From the NCBI GenBank assembly GCA_023145935.1, contig JAGLDB010000037.1, forward strand, positions 1-13,188: 13,188 nt of DNA. Direction: 5' to 3'. The DNA comes from Candidatus Sabulitectum sp. (GTDB taxonomy: Bacteria > Fermentibacterota > Fermentibacteria > Fermentibacterales > Fermentibacteraceae). Under the pieces are notes generated by a model. It was not told the DNA's origin. It ran no database searches and saw only the letters and a list, made by a program, of their open reading frames with translations. Below, one piece after another: positions 5,560-13,037 of the stretch (position 1 is the stretch's first letter; every line of letters starts with the position of its first letter). Both the position numbers and the translations under genes were made by a program.

Positions 5560-6911
5560 ATCCGCCTCTGTTTGAGAGGATCAAGCAGTCGATCGAGGTC
5601 TTTCTCCCGTTCTATGTTCCAGATGCAATGGATGATCTCCTCCTTTTCAGTATCGCTCCCGTCTGGGAAAAAATTAATACGGAACTTGTTTTCCAGCTCT
5701 CTGTCGGACAGCGGATCCAGCGGATCCCCTTTGGGGTAGTCGCGACTGCCATTCAGAGTGGTTCCGTCTTTGAGTGTTACTTTGATGCTGCACTGAGATT
5801 TTGCGGGAAAAGCTTTTGTCATTTCTGGGTCTTCGGTTACTTTTACATCTTTGATCAAACTGTTTAGTGTTTTGTTTTTGCTGTACAGATCGTTGAAATC
5901 ATCGTACTCAATTGGTTTAATAAGCGCAGCTGCAACACAGTAAGGGATGGAGTGGGTGCGACCTGTACGGGTATCAGGATGGCTGGATGATGATGTTGCC
6001 CCATACTTCAATGCAAGCGAATATGTTCTGACATCGATCGATGATATGGTAGATGGGTCTGGAATCTGTCCGGATAACTCCAGTGCTACATCTATGGGCG
6101 TCTGGCAGAAAGTGAATGCAGGCCATTGTTTGAAGATAATTCTGCTCAGGTCCGGAGGCGGGTCGAAGAGCGTGCCGGTATGAGGGAAGAACTTATCTAC
6201 TCCCTCCTCACCTTCGTAGATCCCGGATGGTCCCTGAAATCCTGCAAGGGTCAGCCTGACCGCCTGCAGTCCTTTAACTGCGCTTGCCGCGTAAGTACAA
6301 TGCCTCCAATCGGTGAGAGAACCGCATGCAGACTGGTTGGTAGGCAGGCCGAGCATTCCTGCGATACGCTGGGCGTTTGTCAGTTGGTCCTCAGATAACC
6401 CCATTGCATGTCCCATGGTGGGAGCTATCCAGAAGGGAGCCGCCCCATCGTGGTCAAACCCGGCGGACTGGGGAGTGTAGTATGCGCCTAAAGCCAGGGA
6501 AAGGTAGAAAGCTGTATAGACTGTGGAGAGGAAGCTTTCACCATCCATGCCCATCCAGTCTGCCAGGGTCAGAACCATTGCAACATTGTCCGAAGGATGA
6601 ATTCCCCCTTGACCGTTGGGCGCGAGGAAAGTGTTCAACAGATCACTGCGACGACCCATGATGGAATTCATGAACAGGGCATCTGAGATACCAGCTTGTT
6701 TCTCTATGCCCCAGACTGCCACATCCGATCCGGGTGCGGGGCCCGATGCCAGTCGTTCAAACTTTTGAAGAATGCTCATATCCTGGAGGGATGCACAGAT
6801 GCCGGCGTATGAGTCAAGGATGTTCCGTTTGAGTATATGGAGAAGCTTCTCATCAAGATCGCTGAAGCTTATGCGTGCTGTTGCCCAGGAAATTACTTTT
6901 TCCATAAGCAT
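5556..6911 (-). CDS. MmgE/PrpD family protein
   Basis: 451 residues, the normal size of the 2-methylcitrate dehydratase / cis-aconitate decarboxylase / iminodisuccinate epimerase superfamily, cytoplasmic. Family landmarks (numbered from the ATG) are the helical start MEKVISWATA, the active-site His in GGIHPSDN (H105), WRHCTYAASAVKG with a conserved-type Lys (K213), AGFQGPSGIYEG, KQWPAFTFCQTPID (K261) and HSIPYCVAAALIK. The substrate is uncertain: no 2-methylcitrate synthase, methylisocitrate lyase or aspartate-degradation gene is nearby, so prpD should not be assumed. The frame extends to a TTG at 6917, but AAAGG at 6920-6924 is only 2 nt from it and 8 nt from the ATG at 6911, so the ATG is preferred. 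It overlaps the downstream NTF2-like gene by 4 nt. Confidence 0.87.
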   Translation of the reverse strand: MLMEKVISWATARISFSDLDEKLLHILKRNILDSYAGICASLQDMSILQKFERLASGPAPGSDVAVWGIEKQAGISDALFMNSIMGRRSDLLNTFLAPNGQGGIHPSDNVAMVLTLADWMGMDGESFLSTVYTAFYLSLALGAYYTPQSAGFDHDGAAPFWIAPTMGHAMGLSEDQLTNAQRIAGMLGLPTNQSACGSLTDWRHCTYAASAVKGLQAVRLTLAGFQGPSGIYEGEEGVDKFFPHTGTLFDPPPDLSRIIFKQWPAFTFCQTPIDVALELSGQIPDPSTISSIDVRTYSLALKYGATSSSSHPDTRTGRTHSIPYCVAAALIKPIEYDDFNDLYSKNKTLNSLIKDVKVTEDPEMTKAFPAKSQCSIKVTLKDGTTLNGSRDYPKGDPLDPLSDRELENKFRINFFPDGSDTEKEEIIHCIWNIEREKDLDRLLDPLKQRRI

Positions 6912-7029
6912 ATTCAAGACCTTTCGATCAATTTGCGTTTATCTCTATGATTTCAGAATTCTTACTGGAAATTTCAGAACAAAAGTCGAAATGACATCAA
7001 GAAGGCTTGTTCAGAATTATTTTACAAAA

Positions 7030-7617
7030 TCAGAAACTATTTTTAATAGTTGCCCATGTTGTTCGTGAAAGAGAAGTATCACCATATCCTGTTATTACCA
7101 TATCCCAGAGAACCCAGTAAAGATCAAGCCAGTAAATATCTCCACCTGTGTCAACTCCAACAGTAAAAGTAAGATTTAGAACCTCTCCTTCTAAGACTGG
7201 AAATGTTTCTGATATTAATGTAGTATCAGATCCGTCATAGGAACCAGATCCCATAGAGCTGATTCCATCTTCTACTGAAAGAAAAATGTAGGGAGAGGCC
7301 CCGGTATCAGCATCTGCAAGAATTGAAAGATAAGACCATCCATCCATAACACCGCCATCGTATTCATACCCACTCATAAACTCAACTGTAATAGAGTCAA
7401 TACCAACAGGAAATATCATTCCACTACCCGAAAATGAACTGTAGGAAAAACCTTTTTCATCGGCTTTTATCGGTCCGTAATGTCCACCTGTCGCATCCAT
7501 TTCCCAGGAGTTTCCCGTCACCCATTCAGCTCCAAGCTCAGTAAACGGGAAATTCCAGACGGTATCAGCCTGACAAACAGCAGAAATAATAAATAGAATA
7601 ATGATGTTCTTAAACAT
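7030..7617 (-). CDS. Secreted protein of unknown function
   Basis: 195 residues with a clear Sec signal (MFKNIIILFIISAVCQADTV, cleavage probably after CQA). The mature part is beta-rich with many Gly, Ser, Asp and aromatic residues (WEMDATGGHYG, GYEYDGGVMDGWSYLSILAD, YWLDLYWVLWDMVITGYGD), suggesting a jelly-roll or carbohydrate-binding-like sandwich. No family is recognised and there is no C-terminal sorting domain. The frame is open 11 codons further, but AAAGGAG at 7623-7629 lies 5 nt before the ATG at 7617, where the signal peptide starts. It is separated from the MmgE/PrpD gene by 118 nt and is probably transcribed alone from the promoter proposed at 7649-7676. Confidence 0.78.
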   Translation of the reverse strand: MFKNIIILFIISAVCQADTVWNFPFTELGAEWVTGNSWEMDATGGHYGPIKADEKGFSYSSFSGSGMIFPVGIDSITVEFMSGYEYDGGVMDGWSYLSILADADTGASPYIFLSVEDGISSMGSGSYDGSDTTLISETFPVLEGEVLNLTFTVGVDTGGDIYWLDLYWVLWDMVITGYGDTSLSRTTWATIKNSF

Positions 7618-7622
7618 CTTAG

Positions 7623-7629
7623 CTCCTTT
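7623..7629 (-). promoter_or_regulatory. Shine-Dalgarno site fixing the start at 7617
   Basis: AAAGGAG, then 5 nt, then ATG at the first residue of the signal peptide. The longer in-frame start at 7650 would put 11 mostly charged residues before it. Confidence 0.7.
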
Positions 7630-7648
7630 CATTCTCTTAAAATCCCTC

Positions 7649-7676
7649 ACAATATTCTAAAGCAGAGCAATGTTAA
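7649..7676 (-). promoter_or_regulatory. Candidate sigma-70-type promoter for the secreted protein gene at 7617
   Basis: On the minus strand, TTAACA (7676-7671, 5 of 6 to the -35 consensus), a 16-nt spacer, then TATTGT (7654-7649, 4 of 6 to the -10). The implied start lies roughly 25 nt before the ATG, leaving the Shine-Dalgarno site intact. Confidence 0.35.
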
Positions 7677-7850
7677 TAATAACGGGGTTTAAGGTTAACT
7701 GCAAACATGTTTAACTGGTTGCTAAAATTTCTGGGGTCAATATCAATGTCCAGCAGGATACCGTTTTCTTTCAATAGGGAAAGAAATGAAGAATACTCTC
7801 TTTCAGGGGTTCTGAGGTTCTGTTTCCGCCCACTGCGCAAGGGAAATGAT

Positions 7851-7880
7851 TTGCCATCTTTTTTCAACAAACTTTACTAT
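7851..7880 (+). promoter_or_regulatory. Candidate sigma-70-type promoter for the propeller gene at 7988
   Basis: TTGCCA (7851-7856, 5 of 6), an 18-nt spacer, then TACTAT (7875-7880, 4 of 6). This implies a leader of about 100 nt. Matches of this quality occur by chance in AT-rich spacers, so it is tentative. Confidence 0.28.
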
Positions 7881-7975
7881 GTACAAGCGCAAAGGCATGT
7901 GCTATCTACTGTTGACGGAGTGCTTCACAGAAGACTCTGTCTGTAAGGATATAGTTGTGAACTTAACTGATTATC

Positions 7976-7982
7976 GGAGGTG
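7976..7982 (+). promoter_or_regulatory. Shine-Dalgarno site deciding a TTG start at 7988
   Basis: GGAGGTG lies 5 nt before TTG, and the TTG opens a clean signal peptide with no ATG nearby in frame. Confidence 0.75.
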
Positions 7983-7987
7983 TAAAA

Positions 7988-9433
7988 TTGAGATCTGCCT
8001 CATACACATTTTGTATTGTTCTACTGGGAGCATGCGCATCTGTTTTTGCACAGCCTCCTGAAATCTTGTGGACTAACAGCTATGGGGGTAGTAATGACGA
8101 TTATTGCCGGTCGGTACTTCAGTCTGATGATGGCGGGTTTTTCCTCATTGGGATGAGTGGATGGGACCTGTCACTGCTCAAGGTAGATGAGAACGGACTG
8201 CTTGAGTGGGAGAAGGCATTTGGTGGTTCAGGAGATGATTTTGGGGAAGATGCACAGATAACCTCGGATGGCGGGCTGATCATTACCGGCTGGACCTATT
8301 CGTTCGGGGCAGCAGACTGCGATCTGTGGTTGCTGAAGCTGGACTCCCTGGGAGATCAGGAGTGGAGTTCTATCTTCGGATGTAATTCAGAGGACAGAGG
8401 ATTCTCTGTTTGCCAGAGCTCAGACGGAGGATTTGCAGTAACCGGTGTAACCACCGATTCGTCTGGAGTTCCAGAGCTCTATATCGTTAAAGTCAATGAA
8501 TACGGTTCACTGGAGTGGGAGCAGAGTTACGGTGGAACAGACAGTGATATTGGTTTTTCAATAGAGCCCACCGCAGATGACGGATTCGTCATTACTGGAT
8601 CCACATACCAGGAAGAGACTGATGCTGACCTCTGGTTGATCAAGACCGACAGTTTCGGGGAGGTAGAGTGGGAAGAAACATTCGATGACTCTCTCGAGGA
8701 AGTTGGTTATTCAGCAAAGCAGACCAGCGACGGCGGTTTCATTGTTACAGGGTATACTCTCTCCTATGCAACCGAGGCTGATGTTTTTCTGTTGAAAACA
8801 GATAACCTGGGCTCGGTTGACTGGACTTCCTCATTCGGTGATTCTGACTGGGACAGAGGGGACGATGTCATCCAGACCATAGACGGAGGGTTTGTCCTCA
8901 CCGGATCCACCACATTACCAGGTGCAAGCATTGATATCCCGGTGGTAAAAACCTTCTCCGACGGTGGTCTTGACTGGCAGATGACCGTTGGCGATGCCGA
9001 CCATGACGAATACGGGTATTCGATTTTGCAGCTTCCCGATGGAGGGTTCATTATAGGAGGAGATTCCAGGTTATTCTCTACAGGTGATCACAACATGTTC
9101 CTTGCCAGGCTTGCACCTCCTGAAGGCATAGCAGATGATGACGATCCGGAATCCAATGATCTGTTCCTGAACTCCATAGCACCAAACCCCTCTTTTCAAA
9201 CTGCGGAGATCTCGTTCACACTTCCTGTCTCCGCGCATACTGACATTTCTGTTCTTGATCTATCAGGCAGAGTGATTTCCTGCATTCAGCAGGGTGTGAT
9301 GCCTGCAGGTGAGAACTGTACAGACTGGAATGGCTGCAGCCAATCAGGTTTTCCTGTTTCCGGCGGGGTCTACCTGATCCGTATTGAATCCATGGGGCAG
9401 ATCGTTACTGGAAGGCTGGTTGTTTTCAGGTAG
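7988..9433 (+). CDS. Secreted seven-repeat beta-propeller with C-terminal type IX sorting-like domain
   Basis: 481 residues. The signal peptide MRSASYTFCIVLLGACASVF is cleaved after FA, before QPPEIL. Seven repeats of about 51 residues follow: 33-78, 79-130, 131-181, 182-232, 233-283, 284-334 and 335-380. Each has the plan GGxxxDxG..., xSDGGFxxTGxT, DLWLxKxDxxGxxxW, so a seven-bladed propeller is likely. After an acidic linker (IADDDDPESND), residues ~394-481 form a C-terminal sorting-type domain: IAPNPSF, ISFTLP, ISVLDLSGRVI, MPAGENCTDWNG, FPVSGGVYLIRIE and a final GRLVVFR. This is the Por-secretion-tail / FlgD-Ig-like pattern of FCB bacteria, used to export cargo through the outer membrane by type IX secretion. 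The start is TTG, with GGAGGTG 5 nt upstream. The gene is monocistronic in this window. Binding partner unknown. Confidence 0.88.
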   Translation: MRSASYTFCIVLLGACASVFAQPPEILWTNSYGGSNDDYCRSVLQSDDGGFFLIGMSGWDLSLLKVDENGLLEWEKAFGGSGDDFGEDAQITSDGGLIITGWTYSFGAADCDLWLLKLDSLGDQEWSSIFGCNSEDRGFSVCQSSDGGFAVTGVTTDSSGVPELYIVKVNEYGSLEWEQSYGGTDSDIGFSIEPTADDGFVITGSTYQEETDADLWLIKTDSFGEVEWEETFDDSLEEVGYSAKQTSDGGFIVTGYTLSYATEADVFLLKTDNLGSVDWTSSFGDSDWDRGDDVIQTIDGGFVLTGSTTLPGASIDIPVVKTFSDGGLDWQMTVGDADHDEYGYSILQLPDGGFIIGGDSRLFSTGDHNMFLARLAPPEGIADDDDPESNDLFLNSIAPNPSFQTAEISFTLPVSAHTDISVLDLSGRVISCIQQGVMPAGENCTDWNGCSQSGFPVSGGVYLIRIESMGQIVTGRLVVFR

Positions 9434-9553
9434 GAAAATCGATTCAGGTATACGACGGTGTCAGTTAATCGAGTTACTTGAAAGGGAGGCCGCACCATCT
9501 CTAAGCTTCTTCAGGTTAAGTATCATCCTGTATTGAAAGTGACTAGGTCAAAA
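9434..9553. other. 120-nt convergent spacer
   Basis: This lies between the tail ends of the propeller and M28 genes. A short AT-rich palindrome (AAAATT-AG-AATTTT, 9550-9563) covers the M28 stop codon, but no GC-rich stem with a T-run, and so no clear terminator, is seen. Confidence 0.4.
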
Positions 9554-10546
9554 TTAGAATTTTGCCAGTTTCAGAATTTTGCCCATGAGAAAATCAATGT
9601 CCTTCCGGGAGCGCAGAACAAGCCTGTAGAACCCCAGACAACCAAGGATCAGAGGCAGTGGCCAGCCAATTGCTTTTCTCATCATTCTGATCTCGAATTG
9701 GTAAGGGTCTACTGTTACTCTGTTATCTGCCAGTGGAGCCTTGTCCAGCAGTTCAAGCATTTCAAGAAGCAGGTTTTGAATCAGCTCAACTCTATTGAAA
9801 TTTATCCAATCCACAGTGTCTTCCGGTTTGTGGGAATGTTTTCCCCAGCCTTTGCTGATGAAAAGATAGGACTGACCTGCTTTTCTGAATGCGTGGTAGT
9901 CAGATCTGTCTCCAATGTATCTGGTCAGTGTGGGGATAACTCGAAGCCCCTTCGCCTCTGATGATGCATGCTCAACAATGGCTGGCAGTTCCAGGTGACT
10001 TTCAGAACCCAGGATGAAAAGCATTTGTTTTATTCCCGGAATACAGAGGTCGACTGGTGGAATTCCAACCTGGAAGTCATGGCCGATCATGTCCAGGATC
10101 ACCACACAAGCAAAATCAATATCATTGCAGTGATCATTGCAGAATCTGGTGGATCCCATGTTCTCTGTTAGGAAACAGGGTTTCTCCTCTGCGTCGAAGA
10201 AGGCCACAATGGTGTTTCGTTCAGGAGGTTTTTTCATGAGGATCTCAGATATGCTAAGAATCATGGCAGCCGAGATCGCATTGTCATCCGCGCATGGAGC
10301 ATCTATTGCGCTGTCATAGTGAGCTCCAATAAGAACAGGCAGGGCAGAGCTGTTTCTGCCGGGGATAACTCCTGCAAGATTTGTGAATTGATCTTTGTAG
10401 GGTAAACAGAAGTTGTTGTTCTTGAAAGGGATCAGTCCGATCTCTTTCATTCTTTTCTTCAAATACTGTAATGCAATTTCATGACCGGGTTGATTCACCC
10501 GTCTTCCTCTGGGAAGAGAAAGTTCTTCCGTATCTCTTCTAATCAT
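9554..10546 (-). CDS. M28-family zinc metallopeptidase, no signal peptide, C-terminal hydrophobic segment
   Basis: 330 residues resembling M28 aminopeptidases, dizinc enzymes that remove N-terminal residues. Zinc-ligand candidates are H76 (in GAHYDS, with D78), D87/D88 (ADDNA), E120/E121 (FFDAEE), D152 (LDMIGH) and H239 (SHKPEDT); GSTRFCN and SDYHAFRKAG are also family-like. Most M28 enzymes are secreted, but this one starts directly with MIRRDTEELSLPRGRR and has no signal. Residues ~293-310 (IGWPLPLILGCLGFYRLV) are hydrophobic, followed by a basic tail, so it may sit at the cytoplasmic face of the inner membrane. The ATG lies 8 nt inside the end of the HerA-like gene with no good Shine-Dalgarno of its own, so translation probably depends on that gene. 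Substrate unknown; glutaminyl cyclase-like members share the fold. Confidence 0.85.
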   Translation of the reverse strand: MIRRDTEELSLPRGRRVNQPGHEIALQYLKKRMKEIGLIPFKNNNFCLPYKDQFTNLAGVIPGRNSSALPVLIGAHYDSAIDAPCADDNAISAAMILSISEILMKKPPERNTIVAFFDAEEKPCFLTENMGSTRFCNDHCNDIDFACVVILDMIGHDFQVGIPPVDLCIPGIKQMLFILGSESHLELPAIVEHASSEAKGLRVIPTLTRYIGDRSDYHAFRKAGQSYLFISKGWGKHSHKPEDTVDWINFNRVELIQNLLLEMLELLDKAPLADNRVTVDPYQFEIRMMRKAIGWPLPLILGCLGFYRLVLRSRKDIDFLMGKILKLAKF

Positions 10547-13037
10547 CTAACCGGAATCTGAATGCAGGAATTCTCGTGGTAAAACCTTTATCTGTGAGCA
10601 GATACACAGGAAGCCAGGCAGGAGTAACAAGAGTGATCTGAACATCTGCTCTTCTGGGCTTGATATCAAGAATGTCCATATCTTCAAGAGCAGCTTCCCA
10701 TTTTTCAGCAATGGCCTCAGCCGCTTCTTTTACCTCTTCCTCAAGATCTATAATGCTTTCTTCCAGTCTCTCGATCTCTTCCTTTGATTCCTCTATATCA
10801 GCCTTTGCCGATTTTGTCATTCTTCTTCTTCGGGCTGCGCTTGAAAGACCTGAGGTTCTTCTTCTGCCAAAAAGACCCAGCAAACCGGCTATTGATTCAC
10901 CTGCAGATAACATCTCCTCGTTCTTTCGTCCTTTGTAGTTGTCTTCATCCTCCTCCAGCTCTCTCTCTTCTTTTGCAAGTTTTGTCTGCAGGCGCTGAAG
11001 TTTCGTTCTGGTTTTACCCCGGAGCTTGTCCACTTCAATATCACGAAGCTCCCTGGCTTTTTCCCGGCAGCGAACAATGAAGTCTGCTTCTGATTCATCA
11101 GGGGAGGCATTAAGTTTAAGTGTGGGGTTGAAGGGAATCTCCAGAACACTGTTGTGATAAAGATAGTTGGAGAAATCCTTGGTTATGGTTTTCAAGCTTC
11201 TTACTGTAGTCCAGTCTGAAGGGAGTGAATCCTTAAAGAAGCAGTCCGGTTCCGGGTTGTGAGTAAGATCATCAACTGTAAGTTTTCGTGTTTCCGCTTT
11301 ATCCCATTCCATGATGATTCCCAGGTCATCCGGAGAGACAAGAAAAGCGCGAACATCTGTTTTAGTAATGTTTCGTTTTCTGTTCAGGAAAGAAACCTTT
11401 GCCAGGGCCATGAGAGAAGGCTCATAGTGAAGGTCTATTTTCTGATGGCCAGTAACCTTGTCAAGAGCCTGTCCCCGGCTGATCTCAACAGGCAGGAAAA
11501 CCTGCTTAATTCCAGGAGGGAGTACAGGTTGTTTTGAAGCAGATCTGGTAACTTTAGAAGTAGAAACCGGAGTAGCTGCAGTCGTCTCTGGTTGTGGTAT
11601 TTCACTGGCAGGAGTCCGGGTAATCTCTTTACTCTGATCCAGAGAGCGGATCTGATCACGGGTGAGCGGACCTCTCAGATAGCTCATGGCCCATCTGGTC
11701 TGGAAAACAATGGTTTTGTCTTCATGCACATTATGAAGCAGGAACACTCTGGAATCAAGCGAGGATATGATATTATCGATTTCTGATCTGTTGAATCCCG
11801 AACCGGATTCTGCTGAAATGGATTCCAGTCCGTCAAGAAGGCGTTTCTTGTCGCGGTCGGTCTGCAGTCTGCCTATGAACCATGTTCCTGCGTTCGACAT
11901 ACCTTTGTAGTCTATATCCATGGGGTTCTGTGTGGTAAGTATCAATCCGAGTCCGAAAGCTCTTGCCTGCTTAAGAAGCCTGAGCAGCGGTTTCTTCGAA
12001 GGGGGTTCTGCCACAGGGGGAAGGAATCCGAAAACCTCGTCAAAGTAAAGAAGAGCCCTGAGGCTGGTTGTGCCTGACTGGGTGCGCATCCATGTAACCA
12101 CACGCTCAAGCAGAAGAGTAACAAAGAACATTTTCTGACTGTCAGAAAGGTGGGCAAGGTAGATAATGCTGTGGCGTGGTTTTCCGGAAGGCGTATGAAG
12201 AAGTGAAGCAATGTTTAGCGGTTCACCCTCTAGCCAGGATTGGAAATCAGGAGATGCTATGATGCTGTTCATTGCAATGGCGAATTTAAATCTATCTTTT
12301 GCGGGGAAGAAGGTATCTACATTGAAAACACCCAGTTTTTCAACAGGAGGAGTCTGTATTGATGTTATAAGAAGGGGAAGATCAAGGCTTTCCTGCTTTT
12401 TCCAGTAGTGTTCAATAATAGCGGAGAGCAGAATGTATTCCCGACTGGAAAGGGGATCTGCATCAATCCCGATCAAACCAAGCAGAGCGTGCACAACCCC
12501 CTGTATCTGCTCTCTGATCAGTTCAGCATCGGTTTCCCAGCTTAGAAGCGGCGGGGTGAGAGCAGAGAGTATGGATATGCTGATCCCTGCGTCAGATCCT
12601 GGTGTAAAAACAGAAAACTCTGTACTGTTCTTCAGAGCCTTTATTCGCTCAGGAGACTGATCCCAATCAGCAAGCCCTTTTCTCCAGGTTTCTGCAACCT
12701 GCTGGGAGTATTCTTCTACTGTAAGCTCTTTCCTTCTGGCGTCGTCGATATTTACCCAGGGTTTGAAATCACCGGGCAGCAGGTTTGGAAAAGTAAGGAG
12801 AAGATTTGTGATGTCTCCTTTGGGATCAATGATTATTGCAGGAACACTGTCCAGAGCAGCTTCTTCCAGAAGATCAATGCACAGCCCTGTTTTGCCTGAA
12901 CCGGTCATGCCAAGGCAGACAGCGTGGGTGGTCAGATCTCTTGCATCGTACATAACTTCTTCTTTTGAACATTCTTTCTTATCAAGATCGTACTTGCGTC
13001 CTATATAGAAGGCACCCAGTTTTTCTATTCGATTCAA
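10539..13037 (-). CDS. HerA/DUF87-type ATPase with C-terminal coiled-coil hairpin
   Basis: 832 residues from the TTG at 13037. The AAA+/FtsK-HerA ATPase core has Walker A GMTGSGKT (43-50), IIIDPKGD (69-76), Walker B LLYFDE (329-334, D333 E334) and sensor LTTQNP (367-372). A Pro/Thr/Ser-rich linker spans ~475-508. The C-terminal third has two charged coiled-coil arms (~648-708 and ~740-788) around a Gly/Arg-rich hinge (SIAGLLGLFGRRR), then a conserved-looking end (IKPRRADVQITLVTPAWLPV). This architecture recurs in widespread uncharacterised bacterial DUF87 ATPases. HerA ATPases form hexamers that move DNA, classically with nuclease NurA; no nuclease gene is here. An ATG at 13043 touches the AAGGGGG site, while the TTG two codons later has a 6-nt spacing, so the TTG is preferred. 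Overlaps the M28 gene by 8 nt. Confidence 0.87.
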   Translation of the reverse strand: MNRIEKLGAFYIGRKYDLDKKECSKEEVMYDARDLTTHAVCLGMTGSGKTGLCIDLLEEAALDSVPAIIIDPKGDITNLLLTFPNLLPGDFKPWVNIDDARRKELTVEEYSQQVAETWRKGLADWDQSPERIKALKNSTEFSVFTPGSDAGISISILSALTPPLLSWETDAELIREQIQGVVHALLGLIGIDADPLSSREYILLSAIIEHYWKKQESLDLPLLITSIQTPPVEKLGVFNVDTFFPAKDRFKFAIAMNSIIASPDFQSWLEGEPLNIASLLHTPSGKPRHSIIYLAHLSDSQKMFFVTLLLERVVTWMRTQSGTTSLRALLYFDEVFGFLPPVAEPPSKKPLLRLLKQARAFGLGLILTTQNPMDIDYKGMSNAGTWFIGRLQTDRDKKRLLDGLESISAESGSGFNRSEIDNIISSLDSRVFLLHNVHEDKTIVFQTRWAMSYLRGPLTRDQIRSLDQSKEITRTPASEIPQPETTAATPVSTSKVTRSASKQPVLPPGIKQVFLPVEISRGQALDKVTGHQKIDLHYEPSLMALAKVSFLNRKRNITKTDVRAFLVSPDDLGIIMEWDKAETRKLTVDDLTHNPEPDCFFKDSLPSDWTTVRSLKTITKDFSNYLYHNSVLEIPFNPTLKLNASPDESEADFIVRCREKARELRDIEVDKLRGKTRTKLQRLQTKLAKEERELEEDEDNYKGRKNEEMLSAGESIAGLLGLFGRRRTSGLSSAARRRRMTKSAKADIEESKEEIERLEESIIDLEEEVKEAAEAIAEKWEAALEDMDILDIKPRRADVQITLVTPAWLPVYLLTDKGFTTRIPAFRFRLDD

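Larger units (their letters stand above)
7618..7987. other. 370-nt divergent intergenic region
   Basis: This spacer lies between two divergent secreted-protein genes. It holds candidate promoters on both strands (7649-7676 minus, 7851-7880 plus) and the Shine-Dalgarno sites of both genes. Two weak open frames (7673-7870 minus with TTG start, 7707-7946 plus) lack ribosome-binding sites and look non-coding. No repeat, RNA gene or mobile element is seen. Confidence 0.5.

Noticed and set aside
7673..7870. Minus-strand 65-codon frame with TTG start, faintly like the end of a radical-SAM methyltransferase
   Set aside because: It has no ribosome-binding site and too little similarity to claim a remnant; it lies in a divergent spacer with promoter-like sequence.
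7707..7946. Plus-strand 79-codon frame in the same spacer
   Set aside because: No Shine-Dalgarno and no recognisable domain; the amino acid make-up looks random and it overlaps the opposite frame.
8090..9120. Repeated SDGGF/TDDGGF-coding DNA as a tandem DNA repeat
   Set aside because: The repetition is at protein level (propeller blades); the DNA copies are too diverged to be a recent tandem array.
9557..9583. Direct repeat AGAATTTTGCC, two copies 16 nt apart
   Set aside because: It falls in the last codons of the M28 gene and reflects the repeated residues K-I-L-K / L-A-K-F; chance is the simplest explanation.
9533..9961. Plus-strand 142-codon frame
   Set aside because: Antisense shadow of the M28 peptidase gene, which keeps all zinc-ligand motifs.
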